The notes: a model not told the origin generated them from the letters alone. Positions 32,579-44,608 are shown, numbered from the stretch's first letter. The stretch: 64,000 nucleotides of DNA from Ryuthela nishihirai (GCA_038380435.1 JAWZYU010000007.1:26143001-26207000); one strand, 5' to 3'. Numbers and translations are program-made.

Positions 32579-32946
32579 ACTATGGTAATGATTTTAAAAG
32601 ATCGCACAATTTCTAACCAGAAAGGTAAAACAAAAATACATATATATCTAAAACACTGGAGTATAAAAGATAATTTTTTGAAAGAAATATTTCATATTAG
32701 CTTCATCTTTCTATTTGTTTCTAAAGGGAACTGCTATCACACAGTCGGTTTTCGATATTATTGCTGTGATATTAGAAAACTTCTATAATATCCCCATAGA
32801 TATACTTAAATTTGCTTTTTGGACACCAGCGTCATTATCCTCCTTGGAGTGTGTGATTAAAGGTACCAATTTACCAGGCTAGTTGAGTTAGGAGTGTATG
32901 AATAACCTCGCTTCATCGCTACTGCATTTGTAATTGTATCGCATGG

Positions 32947-33405
32947 AGCGGGGGAGGCTCAGTCTGTAGCGCGCCAGGCTCGTAATCTGTAGTTTTCAGG
33001 TTCGAGTCCCAGCTGGGTCAGCATTGAGATTTATCTCTGCAAAATTCCCCGCCCTGCCCACGGTCAGAAGGGGACATCGATGGGCTTGGAAAGACCACCG
33101 TCCGTCGGATGGGAATTTAAGCCGCGGACACGTGTCGGGAGAGCCATCCCCTTGCACGTTAAAGAACACGCTGGATGACCTTGAAGGGAGGCTACCATCT
33201 GCCTCCCAACATCTCATCAACAACAGCGTTGACGGGAGACAGACGGTAATCTCCCGTCAAGGCCATCCAGCGTTAACTGAATGAATTGTTCCAGTGGGTC
33301 CCCTCCCCTAAACTTCTGTGAGCCTTCGAGGTCCTTGTAACCTGGCCATTTAGCCCATGGTGTGCAAAAAAGTGCCGCTCAGAGGTAAAACAATCCAACC
33401 AACCC
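32947..33405 (+). mobile_element. SINE-A with internal inverted SINE piece
   Basis: Head-to-tail copy with a gain of about 75 bp at 33212-33286. That gain includes a minus-oriented piece of the same SINE (about 33235-33274: gggagacagacggtaatctc...). Possible duplications are gtatcgcat before and gtatcacac after. Confidence 0.88.
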
Positions 33406-34601
33406 GTATCACACATTGAAGTTACATATTCCATATTCAACCAGCAGATATTTCTCTCATTGGAAGCAACATGGCTTGTCACTTTGTAGCATTGAGTTAC
33501 ATTTCGCATCCTTCTCACTATCGGCTAGAGGCAGACTGTTCCCGTGGTGATTAGTTGCCATAGTTTATCTGCACCGTCATTGAGGATTCAAGTGGTATCG
33601 GTGGTTATCAAAGTTAGGTGTAATCATTTTCGTAATGTTTTTGTAAAATGAAGCAAAATCCTCTTTTTCCTTTACGCTCCTATATGCGTATTGTTTTTGT
33701 TATTATGTATTTTATATTGCTTTTGTTGGAATTATCATAATAATAAATGTAAATATATCTTATCATGCTTTATTTTAACCTCAAAAGAAAATGCAAGTAA
33801 GGGAAATAGAGGCCATTTTCTTAATAAATTTATGTATATTTCAAGCATTTTTTCAAGAAATCTTTTAAAGATCTGTAAAAAGGTGGGGGGGGGGGGGGGA
33901 ATATTGATCCGCAATGGAAGTCGAGCTTTTGGCCTTTTCCCATCATAATATTATTTTCCCGTCTAGATCGAGTTTATTGCCTTCACCCTTGCTTTTTTTT
34001 TTGTTATTGTTGTTGTTTTTTTTATTAGATCTCCTGCCCCCAGCAGTCCCTTGTGAACACCATCACATTAAGGGATAAAAAAAAACACACCGACGATGTC
34101 TAACACATCCTCTCCACAAAAAGCCGTCTAGAAGAATCTCTCCTTTCGTCATGTAGTATCTAACAAGTGACATCCGAACATAATGACAACAGAACATCTG
34201 ATTTTGTTTCGTGTGTCGTAAGCGGCCCAACTATAAGAACTCTTGGGCCCAGAGGGACTCGCTAGAGATCGGAGGAAAGCACTTCTCCTGGAAATGGAAT
34301 GCATGCCCCGAAGAAATGTTGTCCATCTCTTGTGAGTTTGGTTCGTCACTTCATGATGATCACACATAATGAAATATATATTTAGTCCAGGATTAACACG
34401 ATGAAAATGCTCTTCACAAATTTTGTATAGGTGAAATCGTACTAGTCAGACACGAATTTCTCATAAAAAATTATGGAAATAGGGGATGATGCGGTCTAGA
34501 AATTTAACCTGACAGATCTATTTTTAAATTTATCCCCTTATTATGACTATGTATAGGTTCCGTTCGCAATCTTTGCTCAATTCCTTTTCACTACATTACT
34601 A
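33406..34601. other. Interval with an R2 copy, otherwise unassigned
   Basis: R2-like sequence at about 33830-33960 with gaaatcttttaaagatctgt and a run of 14 G. T-rich and GTT-rich simple sequence near 33990-34030. No gene seen. Confidence 0.45.
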
Positions 34602-34686
34602 ATCATCATCATCATCCTCCTCAAGCAGCCATGGGCTACGGAGGTCCAACCAGACCATGCAGTTTAATTCTCCAACCATATCTGTC

Positions 34687-36278
34687 CTAAGCTACATCTG
34701 CTGCATTAGGCCACTGCACACCAATTCTAACAAGGTCCTCTTTGACATTGTCTGACCACCGCATCCTAGGTCTCCCCTTCCTTCTGAGGCCTCTAGGCAC
34801 ACTGTTCATAAATCTATTCGCCAATCGATAATTATCCATACGGGCAACATGGCCAGACCAGCGGAGTGTCTCTCTGCACAATATGCTGCTTAAAGGAGGT
34901 TGCAAACTCCTTTGCCTAACCTCATCATTAGTTACAAAGTTGAACCACCTAATGCCCAAGATACTGCGTAAGCATCAAGTTTCCTGTTATCTTGTTTACA
35001 CAGCGTCCAGGTTTCACTACCATAACTAACCCTAGAAAGAACCAAACTATTATACAGTCTAATTTTAGTCTTCAGGTGTATATGCCTATTTCTCCACAAT
35101 CTCCATAGATTCTTAAAAGTCCCGGCAGCAATCCCTATTCATCTGTTAATCTCATGCCGCACATCACCATTATCTGTTACATAGCTCCCAAGATAATTAA
35201 ACTGTGACACCTGCTCAAGACTGCAACCACTCAGATTAACTGAATCACAGCCTGCCTGACCAATTTTCATCACTTTAGTTTTCTCTCTGTTTATAACCAA
35301 ACCTACTCTACTACCAGTCTCATCAACAGCTCGAATGAAAGAGTTCATCTCATCAACATCATTTGCCAAAAGGGCTAAATCATCAGCATAATCTAAATCA
35401 GAAATTTTCGTATCTCCAGCCCATTTAAGGCCAAAATCTTTCCCTTGAAGTGAATTTCGCATAACATAATCAACAACCAAACTAAAGAGAAAAGGAGACA
35501 AAATGCACCCTTGTCGAACACCAGAAGTAATGCTAAACCAATTGCTACAAGCCTTACCAACTCTCACACACGACTCAGTGTTATTATAGAGAGCTTTCAT
35601 AATGTTAACTAACTTGTCTGGTATACCATATCATCTCAAAATCAACCACAAATTATGACGATCAACAGAGTCGAAAGCCTTTCTGAAATCAACATAGCTA
35701 GCAACCAAAGGTTTCTGAAATTCTAAACATTTCTCAAGAATCTGCCTAAGTGAAAATATCTGATCCACACATCCCCTACCACTTCTGAATCCACATTGCT
35801 CATCACGCAATTGACTGTCAACCAGATTCTTAATTCTATTAAGCACAATCATGGAAAGAACTTTACCTGGAACAGAGAGTAGGCTGATACCCCTATAGTT
35901 ATCACAAGAACTGCGATCACCTTTTTTGAAAATATGGTTAACAATAGCTCTGGCAAAATCCTTAGGAACCATGCCTTTATCATAAAAGATATTCAGAATT
36001 TCAGTCATCCAAGTGGTAACCGATACATTCCCAGCTTTAAGCATTTCCGTAGTAATTTCATCTACCCCTGTGGATTTATGAAATTTAAGTTTAGAAACAT
36101 CCAAAATAATTTCAGATTGTTTTATAATGCCAACATTAAAGCCACCAATGCATCTATCATCATTGCAAACAATGGGAGTAGAACTAACTACATTGTTTAG
36201 AACATCACTGAAATGCTCAGCCCACCTAGCCATGACAGAATCCTCCCCTTCTATAACCTTACCTTGTTTATCCTTCAA
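34687..36278 (-). pseudogene. LINE X reverse transcriptase
   Basis: The open segment 35631-36278 holds the early RT motifs, including Phe-Lys-Lys-Gly-Asp...Tyr-Arg-Gly-Ile-Ser-Leu-Leu, Cys-Gly-Phe-Arg-Ser-Gly-Arg-Gly and Val-Asp-Phe-Arg-Lys-Ala-Phe-Asp. After one stop near 35628, segment 35139-35600 holds Arg-Gln-Gly-Cys-Ile-Leu-Ser-Pro and the catalytic Tyr-Ala-Asp-Asp. The C-terminal region follows in 34687-34959 after frameshifts. The stop at 35628 is a Ser in copy Y. Confidence 0.88.
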
Positions 36279-36305
36279 TCCTTGTATGCCTGTCCGTTTT
36301 CTACC

Positions 36306-37525
36306 ACATCATCATCATCATCATTCTCAAGCAGCCATGGGCTACGGAGGTCCAACCATACCGCGCAGTTTAATTCTCCAAGTATATCTGTCCTGAGCTA
36401 TATCTGCTGCATCCGGCCACTGTACACCAATTCTAGCAAGGTCCTGTTTGACATTGTCTGTCCACCGCATCCTAGGTCTCCCCCTCCTTCTGAGGCCTCT
36501 AGGCACACTGTTCATAACCCTATTCGCCAATCTATAATTATCCATACGGGCAACATGACCAAACCAGCGGAGTCTCTCTCTGCACAATATGCTGCTTAAA
36601 GGAGGTTGCAGACTCCTTTGCCTAACCTCATCATTAGTTACAAAGTTAAACCACCTAATACCCAAGATACTGCGTAAGCATCTAGAATCAAAAGCATCTA
36701 GTTTCCTGTTATCTTGCTTACACAGCGTCCAAGTTTCACTACCATAACTAACCCTAGAAAGAACCAAACTATTATACAGTCTAATTTTAGTCTTTAGGTG
36801 TATAGGCCTATTTCTCCACAATCTCCATAGATTCTTAAAAATCCCGGCAGCAATACCTATTCGTCTGTTAATCTCATGCCGCACATCACCAGTATCAGTT
36901 ACGCAGCTCCCAAGGTAATTAAACTGTGACACCTGCTCAAGACTGCAACCATTCAGATTAACTGAATCACAACCTGCCTGACCAATTTTCATCACTTTAG
37001 TTTTCTCTCTGTTTATAACCAAACCTACTGTACTACCAGTCTCATCAACAGCTTGAATGAAAGAGTTCATCTCCTCAACATCATTTGCCAAAAGGGCTAA
37101 ATCATCAGCATAATCTAAATCAGAAAGTTTCGTATCTCCAGCCCATTTAAGGCCAAAAGCTTTCCCTTGAAGTGAATTTCGCATAACATAATCAACAACC
37201 AAACTAAAGAGAAAAGGAGATAAAATGCACCCTTGTCGAACACCAGAAGTAATGCTAAACCAATTGCTACAAGACTTATCAACCCTCACACATGACTCAG
37301 TGTTATTATAGAGAGCTTTCATTATGTTAACTAACTTGTCTGGTATACCATATGATCTCACAATCAACCACAAATTATGACGATCAACAGAGTCGAAAGT
37401 CTTTTTGAAATCAACAAAGCTAGCAACCAAAGGTTTCTGAAACTCTAAACATTTCTCAAGAATCTGCCTAAGTGAAAATATCTGATCTACACATCCCCTA
37501 CCACTTCTGAATCCATATTGCTCAT
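36306..37525 (-). mobile_element. RTE-like LINE copy Y, 5'-truncated, nested in copy X
   Basis: Begins abruptly in the Gly-Phe-Arg-Ser-Gly-Arg-Gly motif (37525) and runs to its own 3' end and catcat tail at 36306. Its RT part has Tyr-Ala-Asp-Asp and a C-terminal region with Tyr-Gly-Ser-Glu-Thr-Trp and Trp-Phe-Gly-His-Val-Ala-Arg. It is open throughout and by chance in frame with the upstream linker of X. Flanking X sequence ends at Leu-Tyr-Gln-Ile-Val-Asn and resumes at Arg-Lys-Arg-Thr-Gly-Ile. Confidence 0.85.
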
Positions 37526-37989
37526 ACAAAACATTAACTATCTGGTATAGCTCTCTGCTGTTGTGCTGTCTAACTGCTTCCTCGGCTTTGTCAGACAAAC
37601 CATCAAGCCAAAGATTCTTATCAGCAGCCAACTGATCCTTTACAAGTTTATTAAGGTCTCTGTAATGCTTTCTATTAGGACTAGTAGAGTATTGATTAAG
37701 GGTATTCCTGCAGTTCTTTCTTTCCGAAATAAGCTCAAGTGCCTTATCACTCAGATTACTTTGCCTCTTCTGCTCCTTTTTTCCTAAAAGAGTACTGTTA
37801 GTGTCCAAAAAAGCCTGTTTAAAATGATCCCATTCTTCCTCAACTTCAGTAGTAAGCAAACCATGACTGTCATAATGACTAAGTAACTTATCATGGTAAG
37901 CTTTGGCTATAACTGGATCTTTCAGAGCTTCAGTATTAAAAGTAAATTTTTTAACCCTAGCACAACACTTTTTAAGTTTAAGTTGCAAG

Positions 37990-38833
37990 ACACTTTTAAC
38001 AAGGTAATGGTTAGATCCAATTTCAGCTCCCCTATATGCCCTGGTATTCCTAACAGAACTAGCCCATTTGCTGTTAATATGTAATCAATCATATTCTTAT
38101 GCAGCCCATCAGGTGAAACCCATGTGTACTTATGTATGTCGCGGTGTTTGTAATATGTGTTAGTTATTCTAAATCCATTGAGTTTACTTACCTGTAGGAG
38201 ACGTTGCCCATTGCCATTGCAGCTACCAATACCAAAAGGGCTTATTACTCCTCCCCAAAAGTCAGAGTCAGTACCAACTTTGGCATTGAAGTCACCAAGA
38301 ACAAGGGTAATATCTCCTTTCTTGACAGAATTCAAAATATCCTGAAGTTGTCCATAAAACCTATCCTTCACATCCTCAGTAGGGGCATAACAGCATATAA
38401 CATTCAAGTCTTTAATGCTTGTCTGAAATTTTGCTGTAAGTAACCTTTCATTAATGCACTCATATCCTAGAAGTGCATCACTAGCATGTCTGCTGAGAAG
38501 CAGACCCAAGCCTTGGTGATGCTTATTATCATCCCTCCCTGAAAAGAGAAATTTAAGATTATTTTTAAGAATCTGACCTTTATCTGTCCATCTGGTCTCT
38601 TGCAAGCCGAGAATATCTAAATTATAACGGTGGAATTCTTGTGTGAGGACATCAAGAGAAAAAGCTCTGTGCAGAGTCCTCACATTCCAACTTCCTATGG
38701 AGAGAAAATGGTTAGTGGGATGTTTAAAGAAACCATGTTTATTGAGAGAGGAAATGCCGACAATATCAAACAGCCCCCTAATCGCAGACATGGGGCAAAG
38801 ACCCGTTCCCCCACTACTAAAGGCTGAAGCCAT
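37990..38833 (-). pseudogene. LINE X endonuclease domain
   Basis: APE-type endonuclease. Gly-Ser-Trp-Asn-Val-Arg-Thr near residue 47, Leu-Gly-Leu-Gln-Glu-Thr-Arg-Trp near 75, Cys-Tyr-Ala-Pro-Thr-Glu, Gly-Asp-Phe-Asn-Ala-Lys-Val-Gly and Tyr-Thr-Trp...Ile-Asp-Tyr-Ile-Leu follow in order. The frame is open from Met 38833 and shifts near 37990-38070, before the final Ser-Asp-His-type motif. After the shift the linker continues in the frame at 37526-37988. One of the better-preserved domains in the window. Confidence 0.88.
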
Positions 38834-39990
38834 CTACACTGGAAGACTTCCTCCAATGTAGAATTTGACGATGCCAATAAAAGCAAAGACTTCAGGTGCC
38901 TGCGATGACTTCTGCTCAGGATTATCCACCAGCTGATAAACATATCCTGTGAATCTGTTCACTTGGGGCTGTCAACCCACAAACAAACAGAAAACACAGC
39001 GGAAGATTTTCCCTCCACAGAAGCCCACCAGTGCAGCAAAATCAGGATCCATAATCAAGCTCAGAGCCATATATCTGTCCAGTCCAGTAGGTTTATATGG
39101 TCAGCACCAGGACCCTGTGTGGTTGACCACTCCTCAGCAGGGTAGAAAAAAAAGAAAAGTAGCCATAGTTGTCCAGATCAGTAGGCCACACTAATCTGGC
39201 AGCCCTCCCCTTCCGTTCACTTCCACAAGAGAGTATCTCTTTTGAAAGTTACTAACGGTCCGCACCACGAGAAGGCGGGGTCGGACATTAGGTGCTAGGC
39301 CTGGCCGGTTCTATGCATCATCACAGGGGATTGGTGCATAGCTCTCCTTCCAGTGACTACCTAGCTACCATTTACAGACCAAAATATTATTATACTATTA
39401 ATATAAACATTAACATAAATTAATAAAATTATTAATCATTCTTTTCTATCAACCCCATTCAAATTGTATAAAAAAGTTATTAAACACCCTAACTACTATA
39501 AAGCCTTTAATTTCAGCTATATAGCTAATAATCCATTTTTATGCTTATCCATAAAAGCATACAATATATACCATATAAAGAATTATTTTCAAAAAAAGAA
39601 AGAACTAGATATATTTGAATCCGATTAGCATATCACATCTAAAATGAAATTTACAAAATTTTTATCACAATTCATTAGTTTCATTTTAGATCACTCAAAT
39701 CCGAGATTTTTGATATTTATAAAATCATTTATCCTTTCCGGGCATAATTGCGCTTTTTTAAAGTTCACAAGATGCAAGTAATTCAACCTAGATTGTAATG
39801 TAAACGGTGCTAAAATGGTAGCATTTATGGACAAAACAATTTCCTAGAATGCTTATTGCTATATGTGTCTTCTTTTGTCCTTAATAATGACTTCGGTATG
39901 TAAATAAATTTCATTATAATAACAACGATAACTAATTAATTTTTATTATTATAATGACAGCGGTAACTAAGCTCTAGCTACTATTCAAGC

Positions 39991-40349
39991 CTTGGATCGC
40001 TCTCGCAATTGCAACTATATACTTTTTAGATACCTCATAATTGCGAATTCCTCAAAGAAAAGGAATTCAGCAAAGATTGCGAGGGTTCCGTTCTCCAAAT
40101 ATATCAGGAACATTAAATTCGAGCAAACGGAGCTTAGGAAACAATAAGAAATAAGGTATTACGTTCCAGAATCACTCTCGCTATTGCAACTATATTACTT
40201 TTTAGTAAACTAATTATTATGTAAATTTCGTAAAGTAATGCAAATGAAAAGTGATAAAAAAACTAAAGTTTCTGGGAAATTATTCTATTACATTCTTGCA
40301 AAAGGTACATAAAATATAAATTGATTTTTTTTTATTTTACAAAACACTC
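39991..40349. other. AT-rich, with a short repeated motif
   Basis: The motif ttgcaactatat followed by actttttag occurs near 40008 and 40184. Nothing else is recognised here or in 39366-39734. Confidence 0.4.
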
Positions 40350-40532
40350 ACATCGACTTAATTTGCTGCACAGATGCCTTTATTGGCTTCTTTGGGCGAA
40401 TGGTGTGCACCGTGGAGTCGTTGGTTCCAAATGCACGTCCTAAGGCTCACGCACCTTCACCGTCTTCAATGTTTGAGATAATCTCAGGCCTCTTCTCTAA
40501 GCTCGTCATCTTCCTCTTCTTCATAGCTCCGG
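40350..40532 (-). pseudogene. Tigger/pogo-like transposase N-terminus (CENP-B-type helix-turn-helix)
   Basis: Minus strand from about 40525: Met-Lys-Lys-Arg-Lys-Met-Thr-Ser-Leu-Glu-Lys-Arg, then Ile-Ile-Ser-Asn-Ile-Glu-Asp-Gly-Glu, Gly-Arg-Ala-Phe-Gly and Ser-Thr-Val-His-Thr-Ile. This is the order of the psq-type DNA-binding domain of Tigger/CENPB1-like proteins. One in-frame stop lies near 40450. Only about 60 codons remain and the catalytic domain is absent. Confidence 0.7.
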
Positions 40533-41239
40533 GCATAATTGCGCTTTTTTTTAAGTTTACAAGATGCAAATAATTTAACGTAGATCGTAATGTAAACGTG
40601 GCTAAAATGGTAGCATTTATGGACAAAACAACTTCCTAAAATGTCTATGGCTATATGTCTTCTGTCATTAGTAATGGCATCAGTATCTAAATAAATTTCG
40701 TTATTATAATAAAAACGGTAACTAATTAATTTTTTTTTTATTATAATGACAGCGGTAGCTAAACTCTTTATTATATTGATGTTTGTCGTCGCCACACATG
40801 ACAGTGGTAGATAAAAGTTAGACTTAACAGGGTATATTTGAATTTTGGTTCGCATGCAAAAAAGTGGGCATTAAAGATAGTTCGAGTATATTCGCAGTTT
40901 ACTGTACTTTGGTCAATGCTTTGTTTTTTAATTTCTTCATGTGTATTTCAGACATGTAACATTTTAAAGAAAAAGAACATTGATAAAGGTGGAAAAAGAA
41001 TAATTTTATAGAAAAGGACAATGAAAAAGGTGGAAAAAAGGCTAATTGTAAGTTTATTATTGACTATTTCAGAAGAAATAGTCCTTAGACTATTTCAGAA
41101 ATAGTCCAATAGAATTTTCAAATAGTCCATAGACTATTTCAGACTTCTGAAATAGTCTATGGACATTTATGGACAAAATGACTTCCTAGAATGCCTATGG
41201 CTATATATGTCTTCTTTTGTCAAATAGCCTATGGAAATT

Positions 41240-42810
41240 TCTGAATAGTCGATTTACTGCGACACATTTCAACAATAGTCGATTTATCGCGACACACTTC
41301 TGAAATAGTCATTTATTATAACACTTCCGAAATGTTCCATTCACCGCGACACACTTCTGAAATATTCCATTTACCGCGACACATTTCTGAATAGTCCATC
41401 TACCGCAACACATTTCTGCAATAGTCCATTTACCGCGGCATATTTCCATAATGGTCCATTTACCGCGGCATATTTCTATAATGGTCCATTTACCGCGACA
41501 CACTTCTGAAATAGTTTGCTTACTGCGAAATAATTCTGAAATGGTCTATTTACAGTGGCACACTTCTGTAATAGTCCATTTATTGCGACACATTTGTGCA
41601 ATAGTCCATTTGCCACAACACACTTCTCAAATATTCCATTCGTCATGACACACTTCTGAAATAGTTCATTCACTGCGACACACTACTGAAATAGTCCATT
41701 TACCACGACAAATTTCTGCAATAGTCCATTTACAACGGCACACTTCTGAAATAGTCATTTTATTACAACACACTTCTGAAATATTCCATTCACCGCGACG
41801 TACTTCTGAAATTGTCCATTTAGCGTGACACACTTCTGACTAGTCCGTTTAGCGCGACACACTTCTGAATAGTCCATTTACAGCGATACGTTTCTGCAAT
41901 AGTCCATTTACCATCGCCACTTCTGAAATAGTCATTTCATTACAACACATTTCTAAAAAATCATTTTATCACAACACATTTCTGAAATATTCCATTCATC
42001 ACAACACACTTTTGAAATATTCCATTCACCACGATACACTTCTTACCGCGAAACACTTTTGAAATAGTTCGTTTACTGCGACACAATTTTGAAATAGTCC
42101 ATTTACCGCGACACATTTCTGTAATAGTCCATTTACAGCGATACACTTCTGAAATAGTCATTTTATTGCAACATACTCCTGAAATAGTCATTTTATTACA
42201 ACACTTCTGAAATATTACATTTACGCGAAACACTTCTGAAATATTACATTTACGCGAAACACTTCTGAAATAGTCCATTCACCACGATACACTTCTGAAA
42301 AAATCGATTTATCGTGAAACACTTTTGAAATATTCCATTCACCACAACACACTTTTGAAATATTCCATTCACCACGATATACTTCTGAAACAATCAATTT
42401 ATCGCGAAACACTTTTGAAATAGTCCATTTACCGCGACACACTTCTGAAATAGTCATTTTATTACAACACACTTCTGAAATATCCCATTCACCGCGATAC
42501 ATTTCTGTAATAGTCCATTTACCGCGACACACTTCTGAAATAGCATATTTACGGCCACACATTTCTGCAATAGTTCGCTTACCGCGACATAATTCTGAAA
42601 TGGTCCATTTACCATCACATAATTCTACAATGGCCCATTCACCCGGACACACTACTGAAATAGTCCATTTTCCGCGACACACTACTGAAATAGTCCATTT
42701 TCCGCGACACACATCTGAAACAGTCCATTTATCGTGACACATTTCTGCAATGGTCCATTTACCGTGACAAAATTCTGAAATGGTCCATTTACCGTGACAC
42801 ATCTGTGATA
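41240..42810. repeat. 30-bp satellite array, about 50 copies
   Basis: Unit: tagtccatttaccgcgacac followed by acttctgaaa. Because 30 is a multiple of three, the minus strand stays open over many units, giving a decapeptide repeat close to Cys-Arg-Gly-Lys-Trp-Thr-Ile-Ser-Glu-Val (up to 193 codons at 42221-42802). Occasional shorter units shift the frame. Substitution differs along the array. The region 41050-41230 just before it carries inverted copies of the actatttcaga core. Confidence 0.93.
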
Positions 42811-42917
42811 AAAAGTATTTTCTTTATAAACAAAAACTCACAAACTCAACATGACGAAAACTTCTATCAATTCAATAATGGCAAGAGCTTTTATCGTCGT
42901 GAGGAAACATATTATAT

Positions 42918-43012
42918 TAAATAAAGGAATAAAAAAATCTACAAATATAATAATAATAATTATATATATAATTATTATTATATTTGTAGATTTTTGTATT
43001 CCTTTATTTAAT
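42918..43012. repeat. AT-rich long hairpin
   Basis: The arms (aaataaaggaata...aaatctacaaatata on the left, its complement on the right) pair over about 40 bases around an aattatatatataatt centre. It stands directly before SINE-B. Confidence 0.85.
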
Positions 43013-43033
43013 AATAATTATATATATATATAT

Positions 43034-43230
43034 GCCGTCCCATGGCCGAGTGGTTAGCGCGCTTGGCTACTAATCTCAGGGACCTGGGTTCGAACCCCGG
43101 GTAAGGCATGGATGTTTGTGTCGTTTTTCTGCTGAGGTCCTGCCATCCTCTCAGATCTTCTACTGTGGCATATAAACTGACAGGCTCCTGTCAGACCTCT
43201 GTGGCAAGCAGCTGCTTGAGGGGGTATTCA
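43034..43230 (+). mobile_element. SINE-B, full length
   Basis: tRNA-Ser-like head: A box tggccgagtggttagcgcgc and B box gggttcgaaccccgg. Body with ctgctgaggtcctgccatcc and tail ggcaagcagctgcttgaggg. The head lacks a long variable arm and is fused to the tail, so it is a SINE, not a tRNA gene. Confidence 0.88.
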
Positions 43231-43554
43231 TTTATTTTTATTTTTTTTATTTATATATATACATTTCATAAATAGTTATATACTTAAACAAAAAATTAAT
43301 TAACTTATTAATAACTTTATTTATGATTCAAGAGAAATTATAAGAATGTTATGTTTCTTCTTTTGTTGCAATAATTTTTAGATTGTTGGATACATAAAAT
43401 ACACTGCAATACACTGAAATTGCCCCACCCAGAATGAGTGAGAGGATAGGGATGAAATGTAGCACACACATAGCAATACATATTGGCATACCATGATTTA
43501 ATATGCAGCCATTTAGAGCGATTAGAGGAGGAGATAATGGAGCTCAATGTGACT

Positions 43555-44540
43555 GCCTCAGTAGGTGGTTGCACCGCCATGAACGATAATACAGGCAGCA
43601 ATACGGCGTGGCATGAAGTCATGCAATCGACGGATATGGTTCTGAGGAATTGCACACCAAGCAGCTTTGGCTTGCTCGCATAATTCATCGAGATTCCGCA
43701 CCAGCCGGTGAGAGGATTGCACACGTCGTCCATTATGGTCCCACAGAATTTCTATTTGGGATAGATCTGGAGACCGTGCTGGCCACGGCAATACTTTAAT
43801 ATGTTGCAAGCATTGACTGGAGACCTTAGGTATCATGCTGGAAAATGGGCTGCTGCATGTCTCCCAGGAACGGTAACAAAACGGTCTGCAGAATTGCACT
43901 AATGTATCGTGCAGCTGTCAGTGTTCCCCTGATGTGGACAAGAGGTGACCTGCTGTCATATTCAACGTCACCCCATACCATTATCCTTAGCTGACAGGCG
44001 GTATGCCGGTCGCGAACAAAAGCTGGATCCGTCCTCTCGCCATGTTGTCGCCATACACGGACCTGTCAATCATCAACACCCAGAGAGAAATGGGATTCCT
44101 CACTAAATACAACAGTGTTCCATTCGTGACCCCAGTTCGCACGACTTATGCACCAAGCCAGACGAGCGATGGTTTTGAGTCAACTGCAATCGACGCAACG
44201 GTTACCTAGAGAGCAGGTGTGCCTCATGCAACCTTCGGTTTACCATTATGGGAACGTCCATGACTGCTGACACAGCCTGTCGAATATCGCCTGCAGTGCT
44301 CTGTGGTGAGGAACGAGCATGTTGAACAATGCGCCTATTAAGTCGTGCTAACTTCTGTCGAATGGCACCACTCCCTCTGCAACGCATACTAGAACCTTCA
44401 TTCCGCCACTATTGCCAACAGCGTCCAACAGTTCGTGCATCCCGATGAACATGGATTACACGACGTGTAATCCATCCAGCTTCACATAGGCCTAAAATGT
44501 TTCCTCTTAAAAGCATCTAAATGGCGATAAACCTGCCGAT
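43555..44540 (-). pseudogene. Tc1-like transposase, broken
   Basis: The N-terminal helix-turn-helix part (Trp-Ile-Thr-Arg-Arg-Val, Thr-Val-Gly-Arg-Cys-Trp) runs about 44390-44515 and continues in 44202-44387. The middle is frameshifted. The C-terminal part, 43558-43899, has Trp-Pro-Ala-Arg-Ser-Pro-Asp-Leu-Ser-x-Ile-Glu with the catalytic Glu, then Ile-Arg-Arg-Leu-His-Asp-Phe-Met-Pro-Arg-Arg-Ile, and a stop at 43558. A possible end lies near 43395-43430 (tgaaattgcccc). SINEs inserted just upstream of the start. Confidence 0.88.
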
Positions 44541-44608
44541 GGCGTATACGGGCATTTTCGCTTTGCTGAACAATTCCCAAGCGGATCCAATCTCGGTCCA
44601 ATCTTGGG

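Larger units (their letters stand above)
34602..39365 (-). mobile_element. RTE/BovB-like LINE (copy X), near full length, split by a second copy
   Basis: A non-LTR retrotransposon with APE endonuclease and reverse transcriptase, of the type often annotated craniofacial development protein 2-like. Copy X runs 39365-37526 and 36305-34602. The 5' region (38850-39365) is relatively GC-rich. The 3' end is cagccatgggctacggaggt followed, on the minus strand, by an ATG-rich tail (catcat on plus). Copy Y (36306-37525) sits between the two halves. X without Y is about 3.5 kb, a normal length. Confidence 0.85.
39735..40765. repeat. Diverged direct repeats of about 240 bp
   Basis: Copies at 39735-39990 and 40526-40765 start tccgggcataattgcgcttt and share gatgcaa, tagcatttatggacaaaaca and tgacagcggta. 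A partial third piece (ggctatatatgtcttctttt) is at 41165-41220. The second copy directly precedes the Tigger-like start codon (minus strand), so these look like 5' regions of a DNA transposon. Confidence 0.75.

Noticed and set aside
36342..37988. 548-codon open frame as an intact reverse transcriptase gene
   Set aside because: It fuses the linker of LINE X to a truncated RT of LINE Y and lacks the early RT motifs and the endonuclease.
40484..40855. 123-codon minus-strand frame with acidic end
   Set aside because: It runs through the non-coding direct repeat. The meaningful frame there is the overlapping Tigger-like start in another phase.
42221..42802. 193-codon Cys/Trp-rich open frame as a gene
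   Set aside because: It is the 30-bp satellite read in one frame. There is no start context or non-repetitive domain.
41240..42810. CRISPR array
   Set aside because: Units are directly adjacent without unique spacers, and the setting is eukaryotic.
43034..43110. Functional tRNA-Ser/Leu gene
   Set aside because: The tRNA-like part is followed by the SINE-B body and tail, and the same unit recurs at 55821 and 56214.
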